Assembly (NCBI GenBank): GCA_024640305.1 | Contig: JAHEFG010000007.1 | Location: forward strand, 18,999 to 82,998 | From: Gammaproteobacteria bacterium | Lineage (GTDB): Bacteria; Pseudomonadota; Gammaproteobacteria; Steroidobacterales; Woeseiaceae | Length of the DNA stretch: 64,000 nucleotides | Direction of reading: 5' to 3' | Shown here: in pieces, positions 45,639 through 54,136 of the stretch | Position numbering within the stretch: position 1 is the stretch's first letter | Layout of the letters: every line of letters begins with the position of its first letter | Notes under the pieces: model-generated | What the model was told of the DNA's origin: nothing | Databases searched by the model: none | The model's input: only the letters and a program-made list of their open reading frames with translations | Translations under genes and position numbers: made by a program

Positions 45639-46316
45639 TCAGATTGTTTCTTCGTCGGTTATGAAGCTGTGTAATTGGTCGGCCAGTGTATGGCATGCCT
45701 TCGCCTGAGTTCTGGCAATAAACGGCAGAGGAATGACGAGTGCTGGCATGAATGATTTACCGCTCACATCGGTTGATACGGTTCCGGCTGACTCGAGGCC
45801 GTTCAGGTCCCAAACTGACGCATCGTAATCTGCATCCTTTTGCCACCACGCAAAACCAAAGCAACCGCCGCCTCCGGGGCCAGCCGCGCAGGACATGCTG
45901 CCGCCACCAGCGACTTTCTCGGTGTCTCCGGCAAGCCACACAATGTAACGAATGTTTTGTTCCGCAATCTTTTCGGCGACCCCGGGCCGAGTCATGAGCT
46001 TAGCCAGGTTTTTGGTTTCCGCCGGAGCCGTTCGGGGTTCGAACCACGGAAACAGCGAGTCTACGAATTCTTTTCTCGGAATAACTCGCAGGCCTTCGCG
46101 ACCTTGTGCGATCGCATCTTCCACGCATTGGATATATTTTGATTCGGTTTCGTTGCCAAGGTGATAGCTCTTACCCATGATGACAATAGCTTCGCCATCT
46201 CCAATCCCAGTGTCGCCTCTGCGAACATCCTGAACTGTCGAGGTGGTACAGCCGCTGAAAGCAACAATCGCCATCATTCCGGCCAGGATTTTAGGTGTTC
46301 GATCAGGATGCATCAT
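45639..46316 (-). CDS. Lipoprotein of unknown function
   Basis: A 225-residue lipoprotein (lipobox AFSGC). The mature part contains a glycine-rich strand with two cysteines (SCAAGPGGGGCFGFAWW) and a conserved-looking NIRYIVWLAGDTEKV. ATG 46316 is preceded 6 bases upstream by GAGGAAA and overlaps the end of the upstream lipoprotein gene by 14 bp, so translation is coupled. No family recognised. Confidence 0.65.
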   Translation of the reverse strand: MMHPDRTPKILAGMMAIVAFSGCTTSTVQDVRRGDTGIGDGEAIVIMGKSYHLGNETESKYIQCVEDAIAQGREGLRVIPRKEFVDSLFPWFEPRTAPAETKNLAKLMTRPGVAEKIAEQNIRYIVWLAGDTEKVAGGGSMSCAAGPGGGGCFGFAWWQKDADYDASVWDLNGLESAGTVSTDVSGKSFMPALVIPLPFIARTQAKACHTLADQLHSFITDEETI

Positions 46317-47004
46317 CGGGACTTTCCTCGAGGGCATGAGATTGCACGGCGTCTCCGTCAACGGCGTCAGATATCGGCATTGCAACGGGCGTGCTGGCAG
46401 CGGGCGCAGGTCTTCCGAGTTTGCCGATGCCAGTAACTTCATCAAATTTAATGATCATAAGTGCAGCGGCATCGCGCATCGCTAGTATGGCGGCACGGTG
46501 CAACGCATCTGATTTATTCATTGCCGTTGTCTGGCTCTTGCCGTAAGCGCTGACCGGCCAATTGGAAACGAGTGTGCCGGCTTGATCAAATACTTTGAGC
46601 CGGTAACGAATCCATACGGCGAATGAATCAGTCTTGCTCTGTCCCGGGGTGGAAAACTCGAAAGCGTCAATGCTGGGTTCAACCAACGCATCTATGTCCA
46701 TTAGACTCGGGTCGTCGTTTGCACCGACGAGTGTTACCCGATCGAACATATGGCCGAACAACTGTTTGAACAGAGACGCGTTAGAGTTGCCGAGATTAAT
46801 CGTCCATTCTTCGCGACCGAAGACGCTTTCCTCATGCACAAAGTAATCAAAATTGGCCGGCATGCGCAGACCGACGGAAATCGGGATCTTGTCGGTGAGC
46901 GGAGACGGAATCGTCGGCGTGGCCAATTTGACGTTTCCAGCGCAGCCGGAAATCAGCGCAGCAAGCAGCAGCGCCGCTAATGGAGTGCATTTCACTTTGT
47001 TCAA
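46303..47004 (-). CDS. Lipoprotein of unknown function
   Basis: A 233-residue lipoprotein (lipobox LISGC). The mature part starts with PTIPSPLTDKIPISVGLRMP and contains FKQLFGHMFDRVTLV, a pattern seen in lipoproteins that pair with other envelope proteins. The C-terminal 45 residues are low in complexity. It is the first gene of a two-lipoprotein unit. The 216-bp gap upstream (47005-47220) holds nothing else recognisable. Confidence 0.65.
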   Translation of the reverse strand: MNKVKCTPLAALLLAALISGCAGNVKLATPTIPSPLTDKIPISVGLRMPANFDYFVHEESVFGREEWTINLGNSNASLFKQLFGHMFDRVTLVGANDDPSLMDIDALVEPSIDAFEFSTPGQSKTDSFAVWIRYRLKVFDQAGTLVSNWPVSAYGKSQTTAMNKSDALHRAAILAMRDAAALMIIKFDEVTGIGKLGRPAPAASTPVAMPISDAVDGDAVQSHALEESPDDAS

Positions 47005-47220
47005 ATAGACGAGTCCGGTGACAATTATCGGTTCTGCGATTCCTACTATCAGAGCGCGCTTTAGCAGCAGAGTTCCGCTAAAAAGCCGCTAAATGCGATT
47101 CCTGACACTTTAGTGCGGCAGGCCATCAGAATCAATGCGTCCGGTGGCTTCAAGAACGGGTTGCACGCAGGTATAAAGGTTTTTCCCTGCGAGCCGATGC
47201 GAAGGTAGCTTTTCACAGTA

Positions 47221-47973
47221 ATGCCACGACCAAAAATACTTGTATTTCAACATGTTCCGTACGAGCCGCTGGGCTCTCTGGACCCGTTACTCAAAGAATC
47301 CGGGTTTCGGATCCGGTATGTCAATTTTGGCCGCAACCCTGATCATCGGCCGACACTCGACAAATACGCCGCGCTCATCGTGCTGGGCGGGCCCATGAGT
47401 TCGGAGCAGATTGACACTTATCCGAATCTGCTTACTGAAGTGGAGATTATCCGCGAAGCCATCGACAGGGATATGTCCGTTCTCGGCATATGCCTTGGAG
47501 CACAATTACTGGCAAAAGCGCTTGGCGGTGAGGTTCAGCGCAACCCATTGCGGGAGATTGGCTGGTGTGACGTCGATCTGACAGAGGCGGGAGCAGCAGA
47601 CCCCGTTTTGTCGACATTCGCGCGCCGCCAGCGCGTTTTTCAGTGGCATGAGGACGGCATAAGCCTGCCGCCCGGTGCGGTTCACCTGGCGAGTTCCCCG
47701 GCAAGCAACATCCAGGCATTTCGGCATGGCGAGCACGCCTATGGACTGCAGTTTCACCTTGAGGTCGACAGCTCATTGATCGAACGCTGGTTATCAGTAC
47801 CTGAGAACCAGGCCACGCTGCAAGACGAAGCAGGTCAAACGGATCCCGACGAGATACGGGCCCAGACGCCAGGGTCGATCGACGCGCTGCAGTCACTCAG
47901 CAGAGCAACCTTTTCACGGTGGATCGATCGATTCGAGCTGGCGCCACGCCGGCGCCCTTTGCCATCCCGGTAG
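47221..47973 (+). CDS. Class I glutamine amidotransferase-like protein
   Basis: A 250-residue protein with the glutaminase triad: Cys91 in GICLGAQLLA, then His179 and Glu181 in LQFHLEVD. It stands alone without a synthetase domain, like the GMP-synthase-related group that includes gamma-glutamyl-hydrolase-like enzymes. Its ammonia acceptor or gamma-glutamyl substrate is not evident. It ends 20 bp from the converging srkA gene. Confidence 0.85.
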   Translation: MPRPKILVFQHVPYEPLGSLDPLLKESGFRIRYVNFGRNPDHRPTLDKYAALIVLGGPMSSEQIDTYPNLLTEVEIIREAIDRDMSVLGICLGAQLLAKALGGEVQRNPLREIGWCDVDLTEAGAADPVLSTFARRQRVFQWHEDGISLPPGAVHLASSPASNIQAFRHGEHAYGLQFHLEVDSSLIERWLSVPENQATLQDEAGQTDPDEIRAQTPGSIDALQSLSRATFSRWIDRFELAPRRRPLPSR

Positions 47974-47993
47974 TTACTTGTTGCTTCTGCCCC

Positions 47994-48998
47994 TCAGAAT
48001 CCGCGCCACTCGAGTGGCGCCTCCTGCATCAGCGCGACTTGCTCGCGCAGCGCAAGCACGTGATCGTCCCAGTAACGGCGCGAATCGAACCAGGGAAAAG
48101 CAATCTTGAATGCCGGGTCTTCCCATCGGCGTGCTATCCAGGCTGAGTAGTGCATGATGCGCAAGCTTCTGAGCGCCTCGACAAGGTGCAATTCGCGCGC
48201 ATTAAACTGCCGGAACTCCTGATACCCCTCGAGCAATGCATGCAGTTGCGGCGTTTGTTCAGCCTGGTCACCCGACAAGAACATCCATAGATCCTGCACA
48301 GAGGGGCCTCGCCGTGTGTCGTCGAAATCGACGATGTGCAATTGCTCGCCGGCAACGAGAACATTGCCGGGGTGGAAATCAGCGTGCAAGCGAAACTGGT
48401 TGAACGGTTCTGCTCTTTCGAAACAGTCTTCGACACCACTGAGCACCAATTCAGCGACGCTCTCATAAGCAGGGTTCAATTCCGCTGGCACGAAGTTATT
48501 GTCGAGCAGGAAGTTGCAGGAGGCGATACCGTAGCTCTCGATGTCGATCGTCGGACGATCGGAAAACTCGGCGGTTTCGCCAACAAGATGGATTCTCGCG
48601 ACGAGTCGGCCCAGTTGTTGTAACAGGTCGAGATTGTCGAGGTCGGGCGACCGACCTCCATGGCATGGATATACGGCCAGTCGGAACGGCCCGGAGAAAT
48701 GCAAAGTCTGTCCGCTGAGCGACAACGGTGCGACGACAGGAATCTCAGCATCCGCCAGTTCCTGTGTAAAGCTGTGTTCCTCGAGTATGGCGGCATCGCT
48801 CCAGCGATCTGGCCGATAGAACTTCACGACAACCGGCGCGCTTTCTTCGATACCAATCTGGTAAACCCGATTTTCGTAACTATTGAGCGCCAGGAACCGA
48901 CCGTCGCAGCGGTAGCCGAGTTCCTCGAGTGTGTCGAGAATCTGTTCGGGCTGCAGAGCGGCATATGCCAGCGTCGCATTGTTTGGGGTTTTCGTCAT
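47994..48998 (-). CDS. srkA: Stress response kinase A (YihE-type)
   Basis: A 334-residue Ser/Thr kinase of the choline-kinase-like fold. It contains FRLHADFHPGNVLV (catalytic loop) and HIVDFDDTRRGP (metal-binding Asp), with length and ends matching SrkA. Homologues counter MazEF-driven death under stress. It is divergent from the DUF1684 lipoprotein gene across 27 bp. Confidence 0.9.
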   Translation of the reverse strand: MTKTPNNATLAYAALQPEQILDTLEELGYRCDGRFLALNSYENRVYQIGIEESAPVVVKFYRPDRWSDAAILEEHSFTQELADAEIPVVAPLSLSGQTLHFSGPFRLAVYPCHGGRSPDLDNLDLLQQLGRLVARIHLVGETAEFSDRPTIDIESYGIASCNFLLDNNFVPAELNPAYESVAELVLSGVEDCFERAEPFNQFRLHADFHPGNVLVAGEQLHIVDFDDTRRGPSVQDLWMFLSGDQAEQTPQLHALLEGYQEFRQFNARELHLVEALRSLRIMHYSAWIARRWEDPAFKIAFPWFDSRRYWDDHVLALREQVALMQEAPLEWRGF

Positions 48999-49025
48999 GG
49001 GCCTCGTGTAATAGTATCCGCCGCC

Positions 49026-49949
49026 ATGACGATTACATCACGAAATCTGTTGCTCAGTGCTATAGCGTTTATGCTGGTAGCCTGCGGCGCTGATGAAACC
49101 CCACTGGACACCGCTGCCTACGAGGCGGAAATCCTGCAATGGCGGGAGAGCCGGTTCTCGAGCCTGATGAAACCCGATGGTTACCTGACTCTGGTCGGCC
49201 TGTATTGGCTGGAGAAGGATAGCGTGCGCATTGGTTCGGCTGCCGACAATGACTTTCAGTTTCCGGATAAGGCCGCCGAACATATTGGCCTGGTGCAAAT
49301 AACGGAGTCTGGATTGACGCTAACGGTTGAGCCCGGCGTGGATGTACGCAACGGCGATGTTCCGGTGCAGTCAATATTGATGCGTGCCGACACCAGTGGT
49401 GAGCCTGTGCTGCTGACACACGGTTCGTTGGCGTGGATGGCCATCGAGCGTGACGGCAAATACGCAATTCGCTTGCGCGACTACGAAAACCCCGCACTCG
49501 AGTCGTTTCAACCCCTGGAGTATTTTGCGATTGACCCCGAATTGCGGGTAAGCGGAACATTGCGGCCATTCGATGAGCCTAAAATCATGAATGTGGACAC
49601 GGTTATCGAAGGTCTGGGGTATCGGCCCGAATCTCCCGGAACAATTGCGTTCGAGATCGATGGCGAGACTTTCGAGTTGGAAGCCTACGAATCGGGTGAC
49701 TCACTGTTCTTCGTTTTTGGCGACAAGACGAGCGGCCGGGAAACGTATCCGGCGGGACGCTTTCTTTACTCCAGCCAGCCGGATGAGAACGGCAAGACCA
49801 TTCTCGACTTTAACAAGGCCTATAGCCCGCCTTGTGCGTTCAACTCGTTTGCAACTTGCCCGGTTGCATCACCGCGAAATCGTCTGCCAGTGCGAATAGA
49901 GGCTGGCGAGAAATTTGACGCTACGCTTTACGACGCGGATGCACACTAA
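49026..49949 (+). CDS. DUF1684 lipoprotein
   Basis: A 307-residue lipoprotein (lipobox MLVAC) with the DUF1684 landmarks GYLTLVGLYWLE, RDYENPALESF, GRFLYS and the closing YSPPCAFNSFATCP...NRLPVRIEAGE. The role of the family is unknown. The frame is open far upstream through srkA, but ATG 49026 starts the signal peptide. It overlaps the converging acetyltransferase gene by 29 bp. Confidence 0.82.
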   Translation: MTITSRNLLLSAIAFMLVACGADETPLDTAAYEAEILQWRESRFSSLMKPDGYLTLVGLYWLEKDSVRIGSAADNDFQFPDKAAEHIGLVQITESGLTLTVEPGVDVRNGDVPVQSILMRADTSGEPVLLTHGSLAWMAIERDGKYAIRLRDYENPALESFQPLEYFAIDPELRVSGTLRPFDEPKIMNVDTVIEGLGYRPESPGTIAFEIDGETFELEAYESGDSLFFVFGDKTSGRETYPAGRFLYSSQPDENGKTILDFNKAYSPPCAFNSFATCPVASPRNRLPVRIEAGEKFDATLYDADAH

Positions 49950-50433
49950 GATCCTTGAGTAACATTGCCACTTCTTTTTTACCGCCTTCATCGGCGAGTG
50001 ACCCGACTTGCCTGAACCCCTGTTTTTCGTGGAAACGCATGGACGTTTCATTTGGCGGTTTGACGTTAACCTCGCAGGTCATGAACTCTACTGATTCCGG
50101 AACCGATCTGGCGAAGTCATCATAAAGCTTTGATGCCAGCCCGAAGCGGCGAGCGAACTCTGCGACCGCAATTCTGTCGACGTACGCGAAATCGTCGTAA
50201 CGATCGCAAAACCAGCGGTAGTTCAGACTTTGGTAACTCGTGCCGGGACGCAGTCCTATCAGGTAGGCCGCGAGTTTATTGTCGATAGTCACAGTTCGGA
50301 AATAGCTCGCATTGGCCGCAAACCACTTCATTCTGTCTAAATCGACACTGCCCACATGCGGTACTTCGGTCTGATTCAGAGCCAGTACGGCCTCGAGATC
50401 AGAATGCTGTATGTCGCAGATTTCCCAGTTCAT
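49921..50433 (-). CDS. GNAT-family N-acetyltransferase
   Basis: A 170-residue acetyltransferase with the strand YVDRIAVAEFARRFGLASKL (motif A, acetyl-CoA binding; a QxxGxG-like turn as RRFGLA) and MRFHEKQGFRQVG (motif B). The acceptor is unknown. The frame extends to 50508, but ATG 50433 begins the family-like MNWEICDIQHSDLEAV. The next 268 bp (50434-50701) hold nothing recognised. Confidence 0.8.
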   Translation of the reverse strand: MNWEICDIQHSDLEAVLALNQTEVPHVGSVDLDRMKWFAANASYFRTVTIDNKLAAYLIGLRPGTSYQSLNYRWFCDRYDDFAYVDRIAVAEFARRFGLASKLYDDFARSVPESVEFMTCEVNVKPPNETSMRFHEKQGFRQVGSLADEGGKKEVAMLLKDLSVHPRRKA

Positions 50434-50701
50434 GCCTGAAGTGTAGGCGGGCGAGGGCGAGGGCGCAAAGCAGGCAGGTGACACGATGCTGAACCTTCTC
50501 CCGTGCATATGTTTTATTACAGGGCCAACGAAACTCGCAATTCACAGTAATTATTTTGTATACTGCGAGCACGGCGGCAATCGATTCAATCGATGAACAA
50601 TAATCAGACCGCCAGCATTCGCTACTTTACTCGCCTTGTTTCGGAAACCAGGGTTCCATGTCGGAACCTTGTGGCAACTTATTGTTTAGGAAGCTGTTCT
50701 C

Positions 50702-52453
50702 ATGCTCAAGTCGATTGACAAAAAGGTCATTCTCACCGCCATTATCAGTGCGTTCATATTTGCTGCCTGCAGCAAGTCGGACGACAAAGGCGACACAACT
50801 ATTCTTAGCTCGGACGATACAATTCTGCGCTACGTGGCAGCGGATACGCCGTACATTTTCGCCGCCATCGAACCATTGCCAGACGATATCCTGGACAAGA
50901 TCGAACCACAGGTAGACCAGATGATGGGGTCGTATCGGGCAATTCTGAAGGCGGCCATATCTGCACAACAACAGGAAATGTCTGAGGAAGTGCGCAACAG
51001 CGAAGAGGTGCAGAAGCTCACAGCCGTTGTCGAAGAGATGACGTCTCTGTTGTCGATAGAAGGTCTGCGTGGCGCGGGCTTCAGTCGGGAATCTACGGGC
51101 GCGTTCTATGGCAATGGGCTGCTGCCCGTTATTCGATGGGAGTTGTCCGATGGTGCTTTATTTGAAGCGGCGCTCTCTGGTATGGAAGACAAGGCCGGGC
51201 AGAAACTGCCTGTCGCAGACATTGGTGAATACTCTTACCGCTACTTCGACGCAGATGAGATTCGCTTCATCATTGCGGTGCTGGATAACCAGGCTGTCAT
51301 TACGATACTGCCTGCCGGCTCCGACGAAGCTGAAACAAGTGTCGCCCTGGGTTTGACGCTGCCGGCCGAGGGCATCACTGATGTCGACACTTTGCAGAAA
51401 ATCGCAAAAACAAACGGCTATACAAATCATTACATCGGTTTCTTCGATTTCGAGAGGATTGCCTCACGATTCACCGGTGTGGCGTCCGGATCTGATGCCG
51501 ACCTATTGGCCCTGATGGACTACGGTGCAGAGGAATTGTCTGACGTTTGTCGTACTGAAATTCAAGCGGCTGCAGGAATAGCACCGCGAATAGTTATGGG
51601 CTATACCAAGGTTGAGCTCAATCGTTTCGATTCTACGGTCGTTGTCGAGCTGCGTTCCGATATCGCGGCCGGGCTGGCGAACTTGCCGGCGGTTGTACCT
51701 GGGCTTGGTGGTGATCCGGGTGGGCTGCTCTCGTTCGGCTTCAGCCTCGACCCAAAAGCTGCGCGCGAATTTTTCGAGGCCAGGCTCGATGCGCTGGAAG
51801 CAGAGCCCTACAAATGTGAGCTGTTCGCAGGCCTGCAGGCCAGCGTTGCCAATGGCCGTGCGGCGCTAAGCCAGCCTGTGCCGCCAATGGTTTACGACTT
51901 CAGGGGCTTCCTTGCAGTTATCGACGATATTGAAGGTCTGGATATCAAGAACCAGACGCCACCGACGTCTGTGGATGGCCGGTTTATGCTGGCGATGGAC
52001 AATGCCCAGGCGCTCGTTTCGATGGGCGCCCTGTTTAGCCCCGAAGTGGCTGAATTAAACCTGCAGGCCGACGGCAAGGCGGTAGAGCTAAAAAATGCTC
52101 AAATCCAGGCCATGGGTTTTAGCCCATATGCGGCTATGACAGAAGATGCCCTGGCAATAGGTTTGGGCGAAAATGCCGAGGCAGCTCTGGAAAAAATGCT
52201 CGCGGTCAAGGCGAAGGAGCCTGGTCCATTTATGAGTTTCAGCATGGATGCGGCGCGTTATTACGCATTCATTGGTGATGCCGTGGCGATGGCTGAACAG
52301 GGCGAAGACGGCAAAGCTCCACCGCCTGAAATACAGGCGGCCGTCAACGATATTATGGACGTGATTGCAGGGCTGTATGATCGCATGACTGTGGAAGTGG
52401 ACCTGACTGAGCGCGGCATCGAACTGAGTAGCTCAGTTACATTAAAAGACTGA
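50702..52453 (+). CDS. Large lipoprotein of unknown function (DUF3352-like)
   Basis: A 583-residue lipoprotein (lipobox IFAAC, C23). The mature part begins with YVAADTPYIFAAIEPLP and is built of repeating alpha/beta segments, resembling DUF3352-type lipoproteins. A C-terminal stretch ends with the strand RGIELSSSVTLKD. It lies 15 bp upstream of the phosphatase-like lipoprotein gene; the two form an operon closed by the terminator at 53025. No biochemical role can be assigned. Confidence 0.65.
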   Translation: MLKSIDKKVILTAIISAFIFAACSKSDDKGDTTILSSDDTILRYVAADTPYIFAAIEPLPDDILDKIEPQVDQMMGSYRAILKAAISAQQQEMSEEVRNSEEVQKLTAVVEEMTSLLSIEGLRGAGFSRESTGAFYGNGLLPVIRWELSDGALFEAALSGMEDKAGQKLPVADIGEYSYRYFDADEIRFIIAVLDNQAVITILPAGSDEAETSVALGLTLPAEGITDVDTLQKIAKTNGYTNHYIGFFDFERIASRFTGVASGSDADLLALMDYGAEELSDVCRTEIQAAAGIAPRIVMGYTKVELNRFDSTVVVELRSDIAAGLANLPAVVPGLGGDPGGLLSFGFSLDPKAAREFFEARLDALEAEPYKCELFAGLQASVANGRAALSQPVPPMVYDFRGFLAVIDDIEGLDIKNQTPPTSVDGRFMLAMDNAQALVSMGALFSPEVAELNLQADGKAVELKNAQIQAMGFSPYAAMTEDALAIGLGENAEAALEKMLAVKAKEPGPFMSFSMDAARYYAFIGDAVAMAEQGEDGKAPPPEIQAAVNDIMDVIAGLYDRMTVEVDLTERGIELSSSVTLKD

Positions 52454-52468
52454 TAGCCCGGAAATAAT

Positions 52469-53005
52469 ATGAAGAAAATACTGCTCTTGCCTTTGCTGCT
52501 GCTTGGTTTCGTCGCAGCTTGCGCTGCCGACGACGGAAGCGATTCGGCGCCGGGAACGTATGTTGAAATCGCAAGCGTTAACGCGAGCGGCCATGTTCGC
52601 GCGGTTGATGGCATTACGGCTGCCGGACAACCGGATGTGGCGGCGCTGAAGGTATTTGCTGATTCCGGCTACGTCGCGGTCGTTGATATGCGAGGTCCGG
52701 ATGAGGATCGCGGCATGGCGGACGAAAAGGGAGTCGTCGAGGGGTTGGGTCTGGAGTACGTCCCATTCCCAATCACCAGCGAGGACGAACTTACGTTCGA
52801 CAGGGCCAGGAAGCTGGATGAACTGATCCAAAGCTACGATGGGCCGGTGCTGGTGCACTGTGCGAGCAGTAACCGGGTGGGGGCAATGCTGGCATTGCGC
52901 CATAGTTTGAACGGTGCCAGTGACGAAGAAGCCCTTGAGTACGGCAAAGCAGGCGGATTGACGCGGCTCGAGCCGGTAGTTGTGAAGCGCCTGAACGAGA
53001 AATAG
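52469..53005 (+). CDS. Phosphatase-like lipoprotein (DUF442/BLH type)
   Basis: A 178-residue lipoprotein (lipobox FVAAC). The fold is that of tyrosine/dual-specificity phosphatases, with VVDMRGPDEDRG and the loop VLVHCASSNRVGAM, where C131 and R136 would be catalytic. The loop glycine of the usual HCxSGNR form is replaced by Ser134. Cytosolic relatives are linked to sulfide oxidation (Blh) or phosphatases. The cell-surface or periplasmic location here is unusual. Confidence 0.7.
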   Translation: MKKILLLPLLLLGFVAACAADDGSDSAPGTYVEIASVNASGHVRAVDGITAAGQPDVAALKVFADSGYVAVVDMRGPDEDRGMADEKGVVEGLGLEYVPFPITSEDELTFDRARKLDELIQSYDGPVLVHCASSNRVGAMLALRHSLNGASDEEALEYGKAGGLTRLEPVVVKRLNEK

Positions 53006-53024
53006 GCCTGCGCGAGCAGAAAAG

Positions 53025-53051
53025 AAAAGGCCGCCTGATGGCGGCCTTTTT
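53025..53051. terminator. Bidirectional rho-independent terminator
   Basis: AAAAGGCCGCC, loop TGAT, GGCGGCCTTTTT. It is T-rich on both strands, 20 bp past the phosphatase stop and 4 bp past the tmRNA 3' end, so it ends both transcripts. Confidence 0.88.
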
Positions 53052-53054
53052 GTT

Positions 53055-53415
53055 TGGTGGAGGTGGCGAGAATCGAACTCGCGTCCGCAAGCCCTCTGCC
53101 CTAAGGTCTACATGCTTATTCCGTCTTTAATCTCACTGTGGGCTACCCGACGGGCAGGGAAGACTCACAGCCAGTTCAGAAAGGATTTAACGGTTCGGGC
53201 CCTGAACATGCCCTTGCCGCGGTCCCGTGTCGGTGACCCCTGAACCCCAGACGCACAGGCACGTTTGGTCAGAGGGCGCTAAACTGGTTTTTAAGCAGCT
53301 AGTGCGTAGTTGTCGTCGTTGGCAACTATGGTTTTTACAGCTGGATTTACGAGGTAATCTGTCCCTCGGCATGCACTCGGAGTTTCGCGACCCACGTCGA
53401 AGCCAAATCACCCCC
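53055..53415 (-). ncRNA. ssrA: Transfer-messenger RNA
   Basis: A 361-nt one-piece tmRNA. The 5' end reads GGGGGTGATTTGGCTTCGAC and the 3' end closes a tRNA-like T arm with an encoded CCA. The tag frame at 53291-53323 reads GCC AAC GAC GAC AAC TAC GCA CTA GCT GCT TAA, giving ANDDNYALAA. It rescues stalled ribosomes and marks the products for proteolysis together with SmpB, encoded just upstream on the same strand. Confidence 0.95.
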
Positions 53416-53425
53416 GTGTCGCACT

Positions 53426-53453
53426 AGTGTATGGCCGCCGCACCGAAAAACAA
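53426..53453 (-). promoter_or_regulatory. Candidate ssrA promoter
   Basis: On the minus strand, TTGTTT and TACACT are separated by 16 bp and lie about 10 bp before the mature tmRNA 5' end. Since the 5' end is matured by RNase P, a start further upstream is also possible. Confidence 0.35.
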
Positions 53454-53552
53454 TGCGAGCGTCGCACATTAACTTCAACCAGGGAGATTCCAGTACCAGA
53501 CAGAAACTCGAATACACATTATAAAAGGTGTGTAACATATTGAAATTATAAA

Positions 53553-54026
53553 TTAATGTTTTAGTATTCTAGCTTTCTGGCGTTGCCAATCCCGGTCTTT
53601 ATCGGTTGCCCGTTTGTCGTGCTGTTTCTTGCCTTTTGCGACGCCGATGCTCAGTTTGGCGCGACCTTTGTGCCAATGCAGGTCGAGTGGCACGAGCGCC
53701 ATTCCTTTGCGCTCGACGGCGCCGATCAGTCGATCCAGTTCCTGCCGGTGCAATAACAACTTGCGAGTCCGCGTGGGCTGGGCATTTATGTGAGTTGACG
53801 CTGTTTTTAGCGGGGAAAAATGTGCCCCAATAAGCCATGCCTCGCCATTACGTATGTAAACGTAACTTTCCGTAATTTGTGCGCTGCCGGCGCGCAGGCT
53901 CTTGACCTCCCAGCCTTCGAGCACGAGTCCGGCCTCGAAAGTGGCCTCGATGAAATAGTCGTGCCGCGCCTTACGGTTGGCGGCGATGAGGTTTCCTGCG
54001 GGCTTTTTGGATTTATTGCTGCTCAT
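53553..54026 (-). CDS. smpB: tmRNA-binding protein SmpB
   Basis: A 157-residue protein with [30 protein letters not shown] and the basic C-terminal tail that enters the decoding centre ([14 protein letters not shown]). It delivers tmRNA to stalled ribosomes. The gene lies 137 bp upstream of ssrA on the same strand. Confidence 0.96.
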   Translation of the reverse strand: MSSNKSKKPAGNLIAANRKARHDYFIEATFEAGLVLEGWEVKSLRAGSAQITESYVYIRNGEAWLIGAHFSPLKTASTHINAQPTRTRKLLLHRQELDRLIGAVERKGMALVPLDLHWHKGRAKLSIGVAKGKKQHDKRATDKDRDWQRQKARILKH

Positions 54027-54136
54027 CGAGGGGCGGTCTGGAAAGTTGAAGCGGGACGCGATTATAAAGTCATGCTGTTGTCAGGTCGCGGTATTTGTAT
54101 GAGAATCGCGGCTTCTTGCGAACTTAGAGAGCAAAT

